A stretch of 64,000 bases of DNA from the NCBI GenBank assembly GCA_041737835.1, contig JBGSQY010000072.1; one strand, written 5' to 3'. This stretch comes from Bythopirellula sp041737835 (lineage in GTDB: Bacteria; Planctomycetota; Planctomycetia; Pirellulales; Lacipirellulaceae). Within the stretch, counting starts at the first letter, position 1. Each line of letters starts with the position of its first letter. Below, in pieces: positions 52,199 to 60,357 of this stretch. Position numbers and translations under genes: made by a program. The notes beneath the pieces were generated by a model that saw only the letters and a program-made list of their open reading frames with translations, was not told the origin of the DNA and made no database searches.

Positions 52199-55100
52199 GT
52201 GGCTACAATTGATTTAGGCAAATCGGATTCGAAATTGGCTCGTGCCTCAAAGGCTCCCCGCATGGCTGGCGATAACGTCAAAAATGGCAGTTCCGAAGCT
52301 CAGAAGATATTTCACGGTCGGTTGAAGATCGATACAAACTTCGCCCCGACCGACGTCGACGATGTGTTCAGCACCGTGAACTGGGAAATCCGCTCCGCCG
52401 CGATCAAGGGCGAGAACGGCGAAGTGCTGTTCGAACAAACCAACTGCGAAGTTCCCTCGTTCTGGTCGCAACTCGCCACGAACGTGATTTGCAGCAAGTA
52501 TTTCTACGGCGAGATCGGCACCGACCAACGCGAATACAGCGTCAAGCAACTCATTCACCGCGTGTCGCGGACGATCACCGATTGGGGCCTGGAAGACGGC
52601 TACTTCGCGTCACCCGCCGACGGCGAGCGGTTCTACCGCGATCTGTCGTGGTTGTGCCTCCACCAGCATGGCGCGTTCAATTCGCCCGTCTGGTTCAACG
52701 TCGGTTTGTACCACCAATACGGCGTGACGGGTGCGAAGTGCAACTGGCGTTGGGATCCCGTGACCCGCGAAGTGGTGCAGCCCGAGAATCCTTACGAATT
52801 CCCCCAAGGCTCGGCCTGCTTCATTCAGCACGTCGACGACAACATGGAAGACATCATGGAGCTCGCACGCAGCGAGGCCATGTTGTTCAAGTTTGGTTCG
52901 GGCACCGGCACCGACTTGTCGACCTTGCGTTCGCATCGCGAGAAGCTCGCCGGTGGCGGCAAGCCCTCGGGCCCGCTTTCGTTCATGCGTGTGTACGACC
53001 AAGTCGCAGCCGTCGTGAAGAGCGGTGGTAAAACCCGCCGCGCCGCCAAGATGCAATCGATCAAGGTGTGGCATCCCGACGTGATGGAATTCATCGAGTG
53101 CAAGTGGAAGGAAGAAAAGAAAGCCCACGTGCTGATCGAAAAGGGTGGCTACGAATCGAACTTCAACGGCGAAGCCTACAGCTCGATCATGTTCCAGAAC
53201 GCAAACCTCTCGGTCCGCGTGACCGACGACTTCATGCAAGCCGTCGAGAAGGACCAAGAGTGGACCACTCGCTGGGTGACCGACCCCAACAAGGCGGGCC
53301 CAACTTACAAGGCTCGTGACGTAATCAATCGCATGGCCGACTGTGCGTGGCACTGTGGCGATCCTGGCGTGCAATACGACACGACGATCAACAACTGGCA
53401 CACGTGCCCCAACAGTGGCCGCATCAACGCGTCGAATCCGTGCAGCGAGTACATGTTCCTCGACGACACGGCCTGCAACCTGGCAAGCATCAACCTGATG
53501 AAGTTCCGCCTGCCGGATGGCACGTTCGACGCCGAGCGTTTCAAGGCGGCTTGTCGCGTGTACTTCATCGCCCAGGAAATTCTGGTCGATCACGCGAGCT
53601 ATCCGACCAAGGACATCGCCAAGAACAGCCACTTGTTCCGTCCGCTCGGGTTGGGTTATTCCAATCTCGGCAGCTTGCTGATGTCCGACGGCATTGCCTA
53701 CGACAGCGACAAGGGTCGCGGAGTGTGCGGTGCGGTGACCGCCTTGCTGCATGGTACAGCGAATCTCACGAGTGCCGAGCTCGCCGAAGCGGTTGGTCCG
53801 TTCGATAGCTACGAGCTCAACAGTCAACCGATGAATCGCGTGATGCAGATGCACCGCGCTGCGGTCGACGAGATCAATCCCGAGTGCCCCGACTACTTGG
53901 TCGATGCTGCTCGCGACTTGTGGGACGATGTGTTGGTCGCGGGCAAGGCCCACGGCTTCCGCAACGCCCAAGCGACCGTGCTGGCTCCGACTGGCACGAT
54001 CAGTTTCATGATGGATTGCGACACGACCGGCATCGAGCCCGACATCGCGCTGGTGAAGTACAAGCAGCTCGCCGGTGGCGGCATGCTCAAGATCGTCAAC
54101 CAGACCGTGCCCCTGGCTCTGCAAACCTTGGGTTACGATCAGCCCGCCATCGAATCGATCCTGGGTTACGTCGACCGTGAGGACACGATCGAAGGGGCTG
54201 CCGACTTGGAGCCTGAGCACTTGAGTGTGTTCGATTGTGCGTTCCAAGCTCGCAACGGCACCCGCAGCATTCCTTGGCAAGCCCACGTGACGATGATGGC
54301 CGCGGCTCAGCCGTTCCTCTCGGGTGCGATTTCGAAGACGGTCAACATGCCGCGTTCGACGACCACCGAAGAAATCGCGCAAGCCTACATCGACGGCTGG
54401 AAGTTGGGCCTCAAGGCGATCGCCATTTATCGCGATGGCTCGAAGGAAAGCCAACCGCTCAACACCTCGACCGAAGCCGACAAGCAGAAAGACAAGGAAG
54501 CGGCGCTCGCCGGCAAGCCTCACCGCAAGCGGCTCCCCGACACGCGGCAATCGATCACCCACAAGTTCAGCATCTCGGGTCACGAGGGCTACATCACGGT
54601 GGGCTTGTTCGAAGATGGCCGGCCGGGCGAGTTGTTCATCACCATGGCCAAGGAAGGTTCGACGATCGGCGGCCTGATGGATGCCTTCGGCACGAGCGTG
54701 TCGATGAGCCTGCAATACGGCGTGCCGTTGGAGGATTACGTTCGCAAGTTCTCGCACATGCGATTCGAGCCACAGGGTTACACCAAGAACCCCGACATCC
54801 GCATCGCCAAGAGCGTGATCGACTACATCTTCCGCTGGTTGGGCATTCAGTTCCTGCCTGGTTTCAGGGAAGCGTCCCTGGGTTTGGAGAAGAAAAGCTC
54901 CGAGGCCGGTGGTCAGAGTTCAGGAGTTAGTGACCCGTTCTCTGAATTGAAGCCCGTCGACAAGAAGTCCGGCGGGCAGGGGGGAGCCAAGGCGGAAGGC
55001 GGAAAGTCGAAGGGGGAAACGAATGGTCATCAGCCAGCCCCGAGTCCCCAGTCCCCAGCTCCTTACGCCAATGGCCACGCCAACGGTGCAAGCACCAGAA

Positions 55101-55276
55101 TGCTCGCTCGCGCCGGGGCCATGTTGAGTGACCTGGAAGACGGCGGCGACCGCAACGAGCAGTTCGCCAGCTTCCAGTCGGATGCCCCGGCCTGCGACGG
55201 CTGCGGCGCGATCACGGTCCGCAACGGCAATTGCTATCTGTGCCACAACTGCGGCAACTCGATGGGATGCTCTTAG
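52199..55276 (+). CDS. nrdJ: Vitamin B12-dependent (class II) ribonucleotide reductase
   Basis: 1025 residues from a GTG at 52199 preceded by a perfect AGGAGG seven bases upstream; the ATG at 52139 lies before that site and is rejected. It reduces ribonucleotides to deoxyribonucleotides using adenosylcobalamin, with or without oxygen. Active-site landmarks: TCPNSGRINASNPCSEYMF with the Asn-x-Cys-x-Glu radical triad (Cys415), DTACNLASINLMKFR, and VLAPTGTISFMMDCDTTGIE phosphate/active-site loop. A C-terminal extension has low-complexity linkers (KSGGQGGAKAEGGKSKGE, PAPSPQSPAPYANG) before a zinc-finger-like Cys cluster, CDGCGAITVRNGNCYLCHNC, typical of NrdJ and likely for re-reduction. Codon use is strongly biased (high GC third position), as for a highly expressed gene. 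Two terminators follow. Confidence 0.97.
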   Translation: MATIDLGKSDSKLARASKAPRMAGDNVKNGSSEAQKIFHGRLKIDTNFAPTDVDDVFSTVNWEIRSAAIKGENGEVLFEQTNCEVPSFWSQLATNVICSKYFYGEIGTDQREYSVKQLIHRVSRTITDWGLEDGYFASPADGERFYRDLSWLCLHQHGAFNSPVWFNVGLYHQYGVTGAKCNWRWDPVTREVVQPENPYEFPQGSACFIQHVDDNMEDIMELARSEAMLFKFGSGTGTDLSTLRSHREKLAGGGKPSGPLSFMRVYDQVAAVVKSGGKTRRAAKMQSIKVWHPDVMEFIECKWKEEKKAHVLIEKGGYESNFNGEAYSSIMFQNANLSVRVTDDFMQAVEKDQEWTTRWVTDPNKAGPTYKARDVINRMADCAWHCGDPGVQYDTTINNWHTCPNSGRINASNPCSEYMFLDDTACNLASINLMKFRLPDGTFDAERFKAACRVYFIAQEILVDHASYPTKDIAKNSHLFRPLGLGYSNLGSLLMSDGIAYDSDKGRGVCGAVTALLHGTANLTSAELAEAVGPFDSYELNSQPMNRVMQMHRAAVDEINPECPDYLVDAARDLWDDVLVAGKAHGFRNAQATVLAPTGTISFMMDCDTTGIEPDIALVKYKQLAGGGMLKIVNQTVPLALQTLGYDQPAIESILGYVDREDTIEGAADLEPEHLSVFDCAFQARNGTRSIPWQAHVTMMAAAQPFLSGAISKTVNMPRSTTTEEIAQAYIDGWKLGLKAIAIYRDGSKESQPLNTSTEADKQKDKEAALAGKPHRKRLPDTRQSITHKFSISGHEGYITVGLFEDGRPGELFITMAKEGSTIGGLMDAFGTSVSMSLQYGVPLEDYVRKFSHMRFEPQGYTKNPDIRIAKSVIDYIFRWLGIQFLPGFREASLGLEKKSSEAGGQSSGVSDPFSELKPVDKKSGGQGGAKAEGGKSKGETNGHQPAPSPQSPAPYANGHANGASTRMLARAGAMLSDLEDGGDRNEQFASFQSDAPACDGCGAITVRNGNCYLCHNCGNSMGCS

Positions 55277-55351
55277 TCGAGGTCAGAGATGAGAGGTCGG
55301 AGGTCAGGAACTACTGACCTCTGGCCTCCGACGTCTCGCCTCTTCCCAAAC

Positions 55352-55406
55352 AACTGCTCGTAGCAGGAAGCGTTGGGCAACGAAGCCCGCGAGCAGTTTT
55401 AATTTT
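55352..55406 (+). terminator. Terminator-like hairpin after nrdJ
   Basis: AACTGCTCG (55352-55360) pairs with CGAGCAGTT (55390-55398) over nine bases, with an inner GC-rich loop, followed by TTAATTTTG. Another 8-bp hairpin, GAGGTCAG/CTGACCTC, lies at 55300-55321. Confidence 0.6.
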
Positions 55407-55419
55407 GAAAAAAGCGAAC

Positions 55420-55455
55420 AGCCCCGCACCTTGAGAAAGGTGTCGGGGCTTTTTT
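55420..55455 (+). terminator. Strong rho-independent terminator after nrdJ
   Basis: AGCCCCGCACCTT (55420-55432) pairs with AAGGTGTCGGGGCT (55437-55450) around a GAGA loop, with six T residues starting at the stem end. The structure is textbook and separates nrdJ from the repeat-rich accessory region. Confidence 0.9.
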
Positions 55456-55460
55456 GTTAT

Positions 55461-55509
55461 TCAGCCACAAAGTGGCGAAAGTTAATAGCAAGGGTGCGTC
55501 AGCCCCTGG
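55461..55509. repeat. REP-like repeat, copy 1 (upstream of Shedu-like gene)
   Basis: Core CAGCCACAAAGTGGCGAAAG, then AGCAAGGGTGCGTCAGCCCC. The GCCAC/GTGGC arms form a short hairpin. Related copies at 56711-56762 and 57932-57980. Confidence 0.7.
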
Positions 55510-55588
55510 TGTGGTGGTAAAATGATGGGAACCCCGAAGGGGTGAAAGTTTCTTTGAAAGATTTCGAAACATAATGATGAGATAGTTG

Positions 55589-56674
55589 ATGGTAGACGAG
55601 GACCAAATTGTACTTGGCAAATCGCTAATTTCGCAGTTGGCACAGATCTGCCGGGACCTACCCGATGAATCCATTCCCTCTCTCTTAGAGGAAGGAGCAA
55701 TCGACGATTTACTCAATGGAATTTTTGATCCAACTAGGGTTACAGAATTCCCAACGATTGCAGAATTTTTGCTCGCTAACAAAAACCGGTCCGCGTACAT
55801 CGCCGCAATCCGACTCGCAATTACAATGACGTGTAGTTTTGAAGGCAAGGCCAAAGATGGAAAAATAGGATACGCATCTCCAAGTGATAAGCAGTGGTTC
55901 GATGACGGAGTAATGCTTCTTGAAGGGCCGAAACGATTTGAGGGCCTAGTTGGACTATATCGAAATGGTCGAATGAGTTACGCAGTGGCAGCAAGGACAG
56001 TGCAAGAAGGTGAAAATGTAGGGCCTGAAGCGTTCCATTTTCTTGATATGGAAGTGTTTAAAGATGACTACAAGGACTCTGCATTACCGAAGAAGCACGA
56101 ATTAGACAAACCACTAGAAACCCTGAAAGGGTTACTGGAAGTGGTCGATTCCAACGAGTCAAAATATCAAGTATTGTTGCAGGAGAATCCCTGGGTTTTA
56201 GGCCTTGCATACAAACGTATAGTTCGACACACAAACTTAGATAACAGGAATATACCCGACTTCACCGCAGTAAAAGTTGGTAGTGAGTTTCGAGATATAT
56301 TTGAGATAAAACCGCCTTCGATGAAATGCTTTCGTTCAGATGGCGAATTCACTATGGATTTTAATGCAACCTGGAATCAGGCTGAGCGATATCTTAATTT
56401 CGTTCGAGAGGATGTGGATTATTTACGTAGGAAGGGGTTATTTTTTAACAACCCTAAATGCACAATTATTTGCGGATATAATTTGTCCGACGAAGAATGC
56501 CGTAAGCTTCACATCAAAGAGAAGATGAATCCAGCGATTCACGTTATGACCTACAATGACATGATGGTTTTCATAGAATCAACAGTAAGATTCGTTCGGC
56601 GATTTGGCGGCGCACTTACTCATGATGATGACGTTACGCCAAGTGTCCAGGGGCTGACGCCGCCTAACTATTAA
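55589..56674 (+). CDS. Shedu-like anti-phage nuclease (SduA/DUF4263 domain)
   Basis: 361 residues from the ATG at 55589 (a TTG directly before it is the alternative). The C-terminal half has the Shedu PD-(D/E)xK layout: ESKYQVLLQENPWVLG helix, then NIPDFTAVKVGSEFRDIFEI-K with catalytic D224 and E239-x-K241, then the FRSDGEFTMDFNATWNQAER and FNNPKCTIICGYNLSDEECR segments. The N-terminal ~170 residues (LISQLAQICRDLPDESIPSL, YASPSDKQWFDDGVMLLEG) are not recognised and probably regulate the nuclease, as the varied N-termini of Shedu proteins do. Codon use is A/T-rich compared with nrdJ and rng, and the last ~11 codons (PSVQGLTPPNY) lie in a copy of the local repeat, so the gene looks acquired. 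It is a single-gene defence system, not an operon. Confidence 0.75.
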   Translation: MVDEDQIVLGKSLISQLAQICRDLPDESIPSLLEEGAIDDLLNGIFDPTRVTEFPTIAEFLLANKNRSAYIAAIRLAITMTCSFEGKAKDGKIGYASPSDKQWFDDGVMLLEGPKRFEGLVGLYRNGRMSYAVAARTVQEGENVGPEAFHFLDMEVFKDDYKDSALPKKHELDKPLETLKGLLEVVDSNESKYQVLLQENPWVLGLAYKRIVRHTNLDNRNIPDFTAVKVGSEFRDIFEIKPPSMKCFRSDGEFTMDFNATWNQAERYLNFVREDVDYLRRKGLFFNNPKCTIICGYNLSDEECRKLHIKEKMNPAIHVMTYNDMMVFIESTVRFVRRFGGALTHDDDVTPSVQGLTPPNY

Positions 56675-57307
56675 TGGCCATCCCTTTGGGGTTAAGAAAT
56701 TTCAGATTTCCCAGCCACGAAGTGGCGGAAGTTCATAGCCAGGGTGCGTAAGCCTACCCTGGATAGAGATGCGTTACATTTCATCGTCCGACGAGTGGGC
56801 AACGTGTTCCGGCGGTGCGTTGATGAGGACGAAATTCTCCGCACTCGGATTCGGCCTCGAATGTGTTTTTGTGGTACACAGCGCTTGTTGCTCGGCCGAG
56901 AGACGACTCAGGATCGGTAGTCGGGGGGCGCCCACGCTCCTAGAACTCGCCTGGCCTTATCCCCGGCTAATCGCTGTCACCCCTTCGGGGTAAAAATGCG
57001 TGTGGACTTATGTTCCAGGGGTATCGCTACGCTCAACCCCTGGCTAATGGCTGTGATGCCTCCGGCATCGGAATCTGCCTGGATCCCGAAGGGATCAAAG
57101 CAATTAGCCAGGCGGTCGAGTTCCACGAGACCCCTGGAGCCCTTCGGATTGAGATGCCAATCGATCCCGAAGGGATCACAGCTATTAGCCGGTGGTTAGG
57201 TCGTCTCAGCGACCGACACCACCGGGCCAGGGATTGATGAGCCTAAGCGACGACGCCCCTGTAATCGAAAGGAAATTTTATTGCATCCTGAAGGGATGCC
57301 AGCCATC
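56675..57307. repeat. Repeat-rich region left of the RAYT
   Basis: No gene is supported. The stretch consists of REP-like units with CCGAAGGGATC, CCCCTTCGGGG and AGCC..GG blocks: a unit at 56973-57060 is matched in the same orientation at 57764-57858, and inside it GATCCCGAAGGGATCA occurs at 57082-57097 and 57164-57179. Short frames here are read from repeat sequence. Confidence 0.6.
56711..56762. repeat. REP-like repeat, copy 2 (downstream of Shedu-like gene)
   Basis: Core CAGCCACGAAGTGGCGGAAG, then ATAGCCAGGGTGCGTAAGCC. With copy 1 it brackets the Shedu-like gene. Confidence 0.7.
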
Positions 57308-57858
57308 ATGGGCGTCATGGGATCGACGTTCCTCAGTTTGCACTATCACCTGATTTTCTCGACCAAGAATCGCGAACCCTTCATCGACGCGGTTTGGCGC
57401 GATCAGCTACATGAATATTTGGGTGGCACTGTGCGCGGCCTCGGTGGGCAATCCGAAGGTATTGGCGGCGTGGCTGACCATGTGCATCTGTTAGTCGGAT
57501 TGCGCGCCACGCATTGCCTTGCGGGTTTCATGCGAGAACTCAAGAAGGTTTCCTCGGTTTGGGTTTCTCATGAAAAACGCATTCCGACATTCGCGTGGCA
57601 AGAAGGCTACGCAGCGTTCACCGTGAGTGCGTCAGCCCGAGATGCCGTGAAGAGATACATTGCCCATCAGGAGGAGCATCATCACGCCAGAACATTCAAA
57701 GAGGAATTGGTCTTGATGCTCGAAAGGGCTGGTGTTGCTTATGATCCACGATATTTGGAATGATGCTGTCACCCCTTCGGGGTGAAAATATGCGTTGATT
57801 CTAGTTCCAGGGGTCTCGTGGAACTCGACCACCTGGCTAATCGCTGCGATCCCTTCGG
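56973..57858. mobile_element. REPtron: RAYT gene with flanking direct repeats
   Basis: Left unit 56973-57060 and right unit 57764-57858 share GCTGTCACCCCTTCGGGGT, a TTCCAGGGGT block and CTGGCTAAT-CGCTG-like ends in the same order and strand. They enclose the RAYT gene and its immediate repeats. No target-site duplication is evident, as expected for Y1 elements. Confidence 0.6.
57308..57763 (+). CDS. REP-associated tyrosine transposase (RAYT, IS200-like Y1)
   Basis: 151 residues from the ATG at 57308 (57317 is an equally good start; the frame upstream is repeat sequence). HUH endonuclease features: STFLSLHYHLIFSTKNREPF opening strand, GVADHVHLLVGLRA with the His-x-His metal pair, and the catalytic Tyr helix DAVKRYIAHQEEHHHARTF. 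RAYTs nick single-stranded DNA at REP hairpins and spread them. The gene is flanked on both sides by direct copies of the local repeats, the arrangement expected of its own substrate. No accessory TnpB is present. Confidence 0.88.
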   Translation: MGVMGSTFLSLHYHLIFSTKNREPFIDAVWRDQLHEYLGGTVRGLGGQSEGIGGVADHVHLLVGLRATHCLAGFMRELKKVSSVWVSHEKRIPTFAWQEGYAAFTVSASARDAVKRYIAHQEEHHHARTFKEELVLMLERAGVAYDPRYLE

Positions 57859-57931
57859 GATCGAGATGGCCATTGTCCAGGGCCTTACGCCGCCTGGCCA
57901 CTGACTGGCACACCTTCGGAGTTGAATTCTC

Positions 57932-57980
57932 TTAGCCACGAAGTGGCGGAAGTTCATAGCCAGGGTACGTCAGCCCCTGG
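57932..57980. repeat. REP-like repeat, copy 3 (right of RAYT)
   Basis: Core TAGCCACGAAGTGGCGGAAG, then ATAGCCAGGGTACGTCAGCC and CCTGG. It is nearly identical to copy 2 and lies 64 bases before the end of the serpin gene. Confidence 0.7.
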
Positions 57981-58044
57981 AAAGTGATTGCGCAATCCTA
58001 CGCATCACAGCAGTTTTAACGCTTGATGAGATTCTCAAACCTCT

Positions 58045-60105
58045 CTAATCTGCACTAAAAATATCTTCCAGCAGTTCGTCGTCTAACCACTCGGTGTCCT
58101 CGGCTGCGACTTCTCCATAGCGACCACGCGAAGCAATCGAGGCATCAACCAGCGAGGCTTGTGCAAGTAATGTGATCGTTGTTACGGGATCGCTCACAAT
58201 TTCCAATGGCGTTACGCGCTGGATCGCAAAAGCCTCATCGTCTTCTGCGACATCATCGATAAGCCAACCAGTCAAAAACTCGTCATCTTCCAGCGCGGCG
58301 TCGGCGATCGCCGCCAACTGAGGGCTCGATCCTTGACCGTAACTCCCTTGCCAAGCCGCCAAATCAACGGAATCGCCATTCCCGCGTTGCCAAGCCAGAA
58401 AATCGCGGCCGTCGACGTCGCCATCTCCGTCGAAATCGCCGGTTGCGGGTATCTGGGCAAAGGTTGGATTAACGTTGTTATTGTACAGAGAGGGATTATC
58501 GATCCGACCCATGAAGGTGATCGTGGATGTCTCGTTGTCACGGATCATCATATGGAAAGGATGGTCGGCATAGAAACCTGTTTCGTAGTAGTTATGAACC
58601 CACAAACCAAATTTCCAGGCCCGGCTGCCCACGAAGTAGGTGTGGTGATCGGCAACGCGGAGATTGTAAACCGCCTCGCTCTCGTTGGTAATCAGCACTT
58701 TTTCCACTTCGATCCAATCGCCATGATTGGTCGAGAGCCGATCTTCGACCTTGATCTCTCCCGCGGGTGTCCAGCCGCGACCACGCACAAAGAAGGGATG
58801 CAAACTCGTGGTACGAACAACCTGACCCCCTGCATGTAGTTCTAGGACCTCGGCTTCGCCCATGAGCAGACGCTCGACCATCTTGGGCTGGACTTCGCCT
58901 TCGAGGTTGAGTTCGTCTCGTGCCATGACGAAGTCGCCTGCCTGCAGCTCTTCGATCAACTTCTCGCCGTCAGGCGTCAGGATCGGCGTACCCGCGGCAA
59001 AACAAAGTGGCAGCTCTACGACCGTTGCCGCGGAGGCTTCGGTACCCTCCTCATTGAGCTCAATCGTAGCCTTGTGATAGATCTTCTCGATCCATACTCC
59101 GTCGGTCATCCCTGAAAAATCGGCGACGCCGGGACTGAAGGCAGTAGACATACCCATGCCAATTAAGAGTTGTTTGAGGTCGGTTTTGATTGACGTCGCA
59201 AACTTGGGCAGCGCGATCTCAGTTAAATCCATTTCTTCTTCACTGGCCAGCCAGGCATCGATCTGTGAGAAGATCTCAGGCGTCAGTTCATAGGAACCGT
59301 TTTCGTCGAGCGGCATCGCCAACACCATCGACGAAGCACCGCCTTCGAATGGCAGTTCGATCACGTCAAACCCTTCGATCCGCGTCCGTGTTGACCACAT
59401 CGGCGTGAACATGTATCGCACACTAATCGACTCACCATCACCCACGTGAAACGAATCGTTGTAGTTATGGCTCGAATCGAACGGATAATCCCACAATCCC
59501 TTGAAATAAACAGCGTTGGTGAGCACCATCGCCATGTCCGGCGTCAGTTGATCGACCATGTTCGGGATCTTGCCGTGCGTTTGATTCAAGATCCAGTTGT
59601 TAATGATGCTTCGCGCCTGGGTAGGGTTGCTGTAATTGAGGTTCTGGACATGCCCGCTATAGTCGTCCTCAACCGTGTCGATAAAGCTACTCAGAACCGG
59701 AAGTCCCAAGGCCGGCCAGATCGCGTTGGCTACTTCGAGTTCAAAGCCCTCGATGGTGCTGGTCTGCGTTTCGAAAATCGACAACAGGTCCCTAAATGAT
59801 GAATGTATACCCGGCTCGGTACCAAAGTGCAGCACCTGCTCCATTTCCGCCGCGGTTTGGCCGCCCGCCCCTGCGTAGGTCATCGCGAGAGCTGTCGCGA
59901 TGCTCAGCGGTGAGTAGAAAAGGTTGCCCGTTTCGGTCTGCATATGCTCATAGACATCGTAGGCGAATTGATTGATGGCCTCCGCCGCGCGAGACGCCGA
60001 CAACAGCCGGCGGTCCTCAAGAAGCTCCAATCGCAGCTGGCGGGGCCGACAATGGTCTTGCTGCGATGCGCTACTATTCAAACGAGCGTTTCGAGACACA
60101 TTCAT
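58045..60105 (-). CDS. Serpin with Hint (intein-like) domain inserted in the reactive-centre loop, plus dockerin-like tail
   Basis: 686 residues. The N-terminus carries the planctomycete export motif (LELLEDRRLLSAS, ~26-38). Residues ~42-367 are a serpin body: NLFYSPLSIATALAMTYAGA, MVLTNAVYFKGLWDYPF, and the inhibitory hinge NEEGTEASAATV (351-362). Counting from the hinge, P1 falls on C368, exactly where a Hint domain starts: CFAAGTPILTPDG, block-B T433-S-L-H436 (TTSLHPFFVRGRGW), NLRVADHHTYFVG and the terminal V-H504-N505. The serpin resumes at 506 with GFYADHPFHMMIRD and ITFMGRIDNP (to ~537). The residue after N505 is Tyr, so N/C-terminal cleavage is expected rather than splicing. A dockerin-like segment (GDFDGDGDVDGRDFLAWQRG, ~556-590) and an acidic tail end the protein. 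Inference: an exported protease inhibitor whose bait loop is controlled by self-cleavage. Confidence 0.9.
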   Translation of the reverse strand: MNVSRNARLNSSASQQDHCRPRQLRLELLEDRRLLSASRAAEAINQFAYDVYEHMQTETGNLFYSPLSIATALAMTYAGAGGQTAAEMEQVLHFGTEPGIHSSFRDLLSIFETQTSTIEGFELEVANAIWPALGLPVLSSFIDTVEDDYSGHVQNLNYSNPTQARSIINNWILNQTHGKIPNMVDQLTPDMAMVLTNAVYFKGLWDYPFDSSHNYNDSFHVGDGESISVRYMFTPMWSTRTRIEGFDVIELPFEGGASSMVLAMPLDENGSYELTPEIFSQIDAWLASEEEMDLTEIALPKFATSIKTDLKQLLIGMGMSTAFSPGVADFSGMTDGVWIEKIYHKATIELNEEGTEASAATVVELPLCFAAGTPILTPDGEKLIEELQAGDFVMARDELNLEGEVQPKMVERLLMGEAEVLELHAGGQVVRTTSLHPFFVRGRGWTPAGEIKVEDRLSTNHGDWIEVEKVLITNESEAVYNLRVADHHTYFVGSRAWKFGLWVHNYYETGFYADHPFHMMIRDNETSTITFMGRIDNPSLYNNNVNPTFAQIPATGDFDGDGDVDGRDFLAWQRGNGDSVDLAAWQGSYGQGSSPQLAAIADAALEDDEFLTGWLIDDVAEDDEAFAIQRVTPLEIVSDPVTTITLLAQASLVDASIASRGRYGEVAAEDTEWLDDELLEDIFSAD

Positions 60106-60272
60106 GGTTCTCTGCTCCGTTCTTTTCTATTACGAGCCTTTAGAGCTTGCCCGCATTGTCCAACCAATGATTTGCTTCGGACCTCGAGACGAGTGGCAAC
60201 CTCTGGCTGCCTTCCCAAGATTCTAATGGCAATTGCCTACCGATTCAATAATCTGGTTGTTTTGCGTACAAC

Positions 60273-60305
60273 AAAAAACGCGGAGGGCATAAGCACCCTC
60301 CGCGT
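60273..60305 (-). terminator. Rho-independent terminator of the RNase E/G gene
   Basis: On the minus strand ACGCGGAGGG and CCCTCCGCGT form a ten-pair perfect stem with loop TGCTTATG, followed by six T residues (A-run at 60273-60278 on the plus strand). It lies just after the RNase E/G stop and before the serpin gene. Confidence 0.88.
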
Positions 60306-60357
60306 GAATCTTAACTTTTTAACAATTCTCGGCTTATATGCCGGTAATTGGTCGCTG

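Noticed and set aside
52610..54757. 715-codon open frame on the minus strand opposite nrdJ
   Set aside because: It mirrors the highly biased codon use of nrdJ, is extremely Arg/Val/His rich with no recognisable domain, and nrdJ is unambiguous on the other strand.
55300..55460. CRISPR-like or defence array after nrdJ
   Set aside because: The stems are single terminator hairpins without regular repeat-spacer units.
56769..57237. Three plus-strand frames of 67-75 codons left of the RAYT
   Set aside because: They are read from REP-like repeat units (CCGAAGGGATC blocks) and not from genes.
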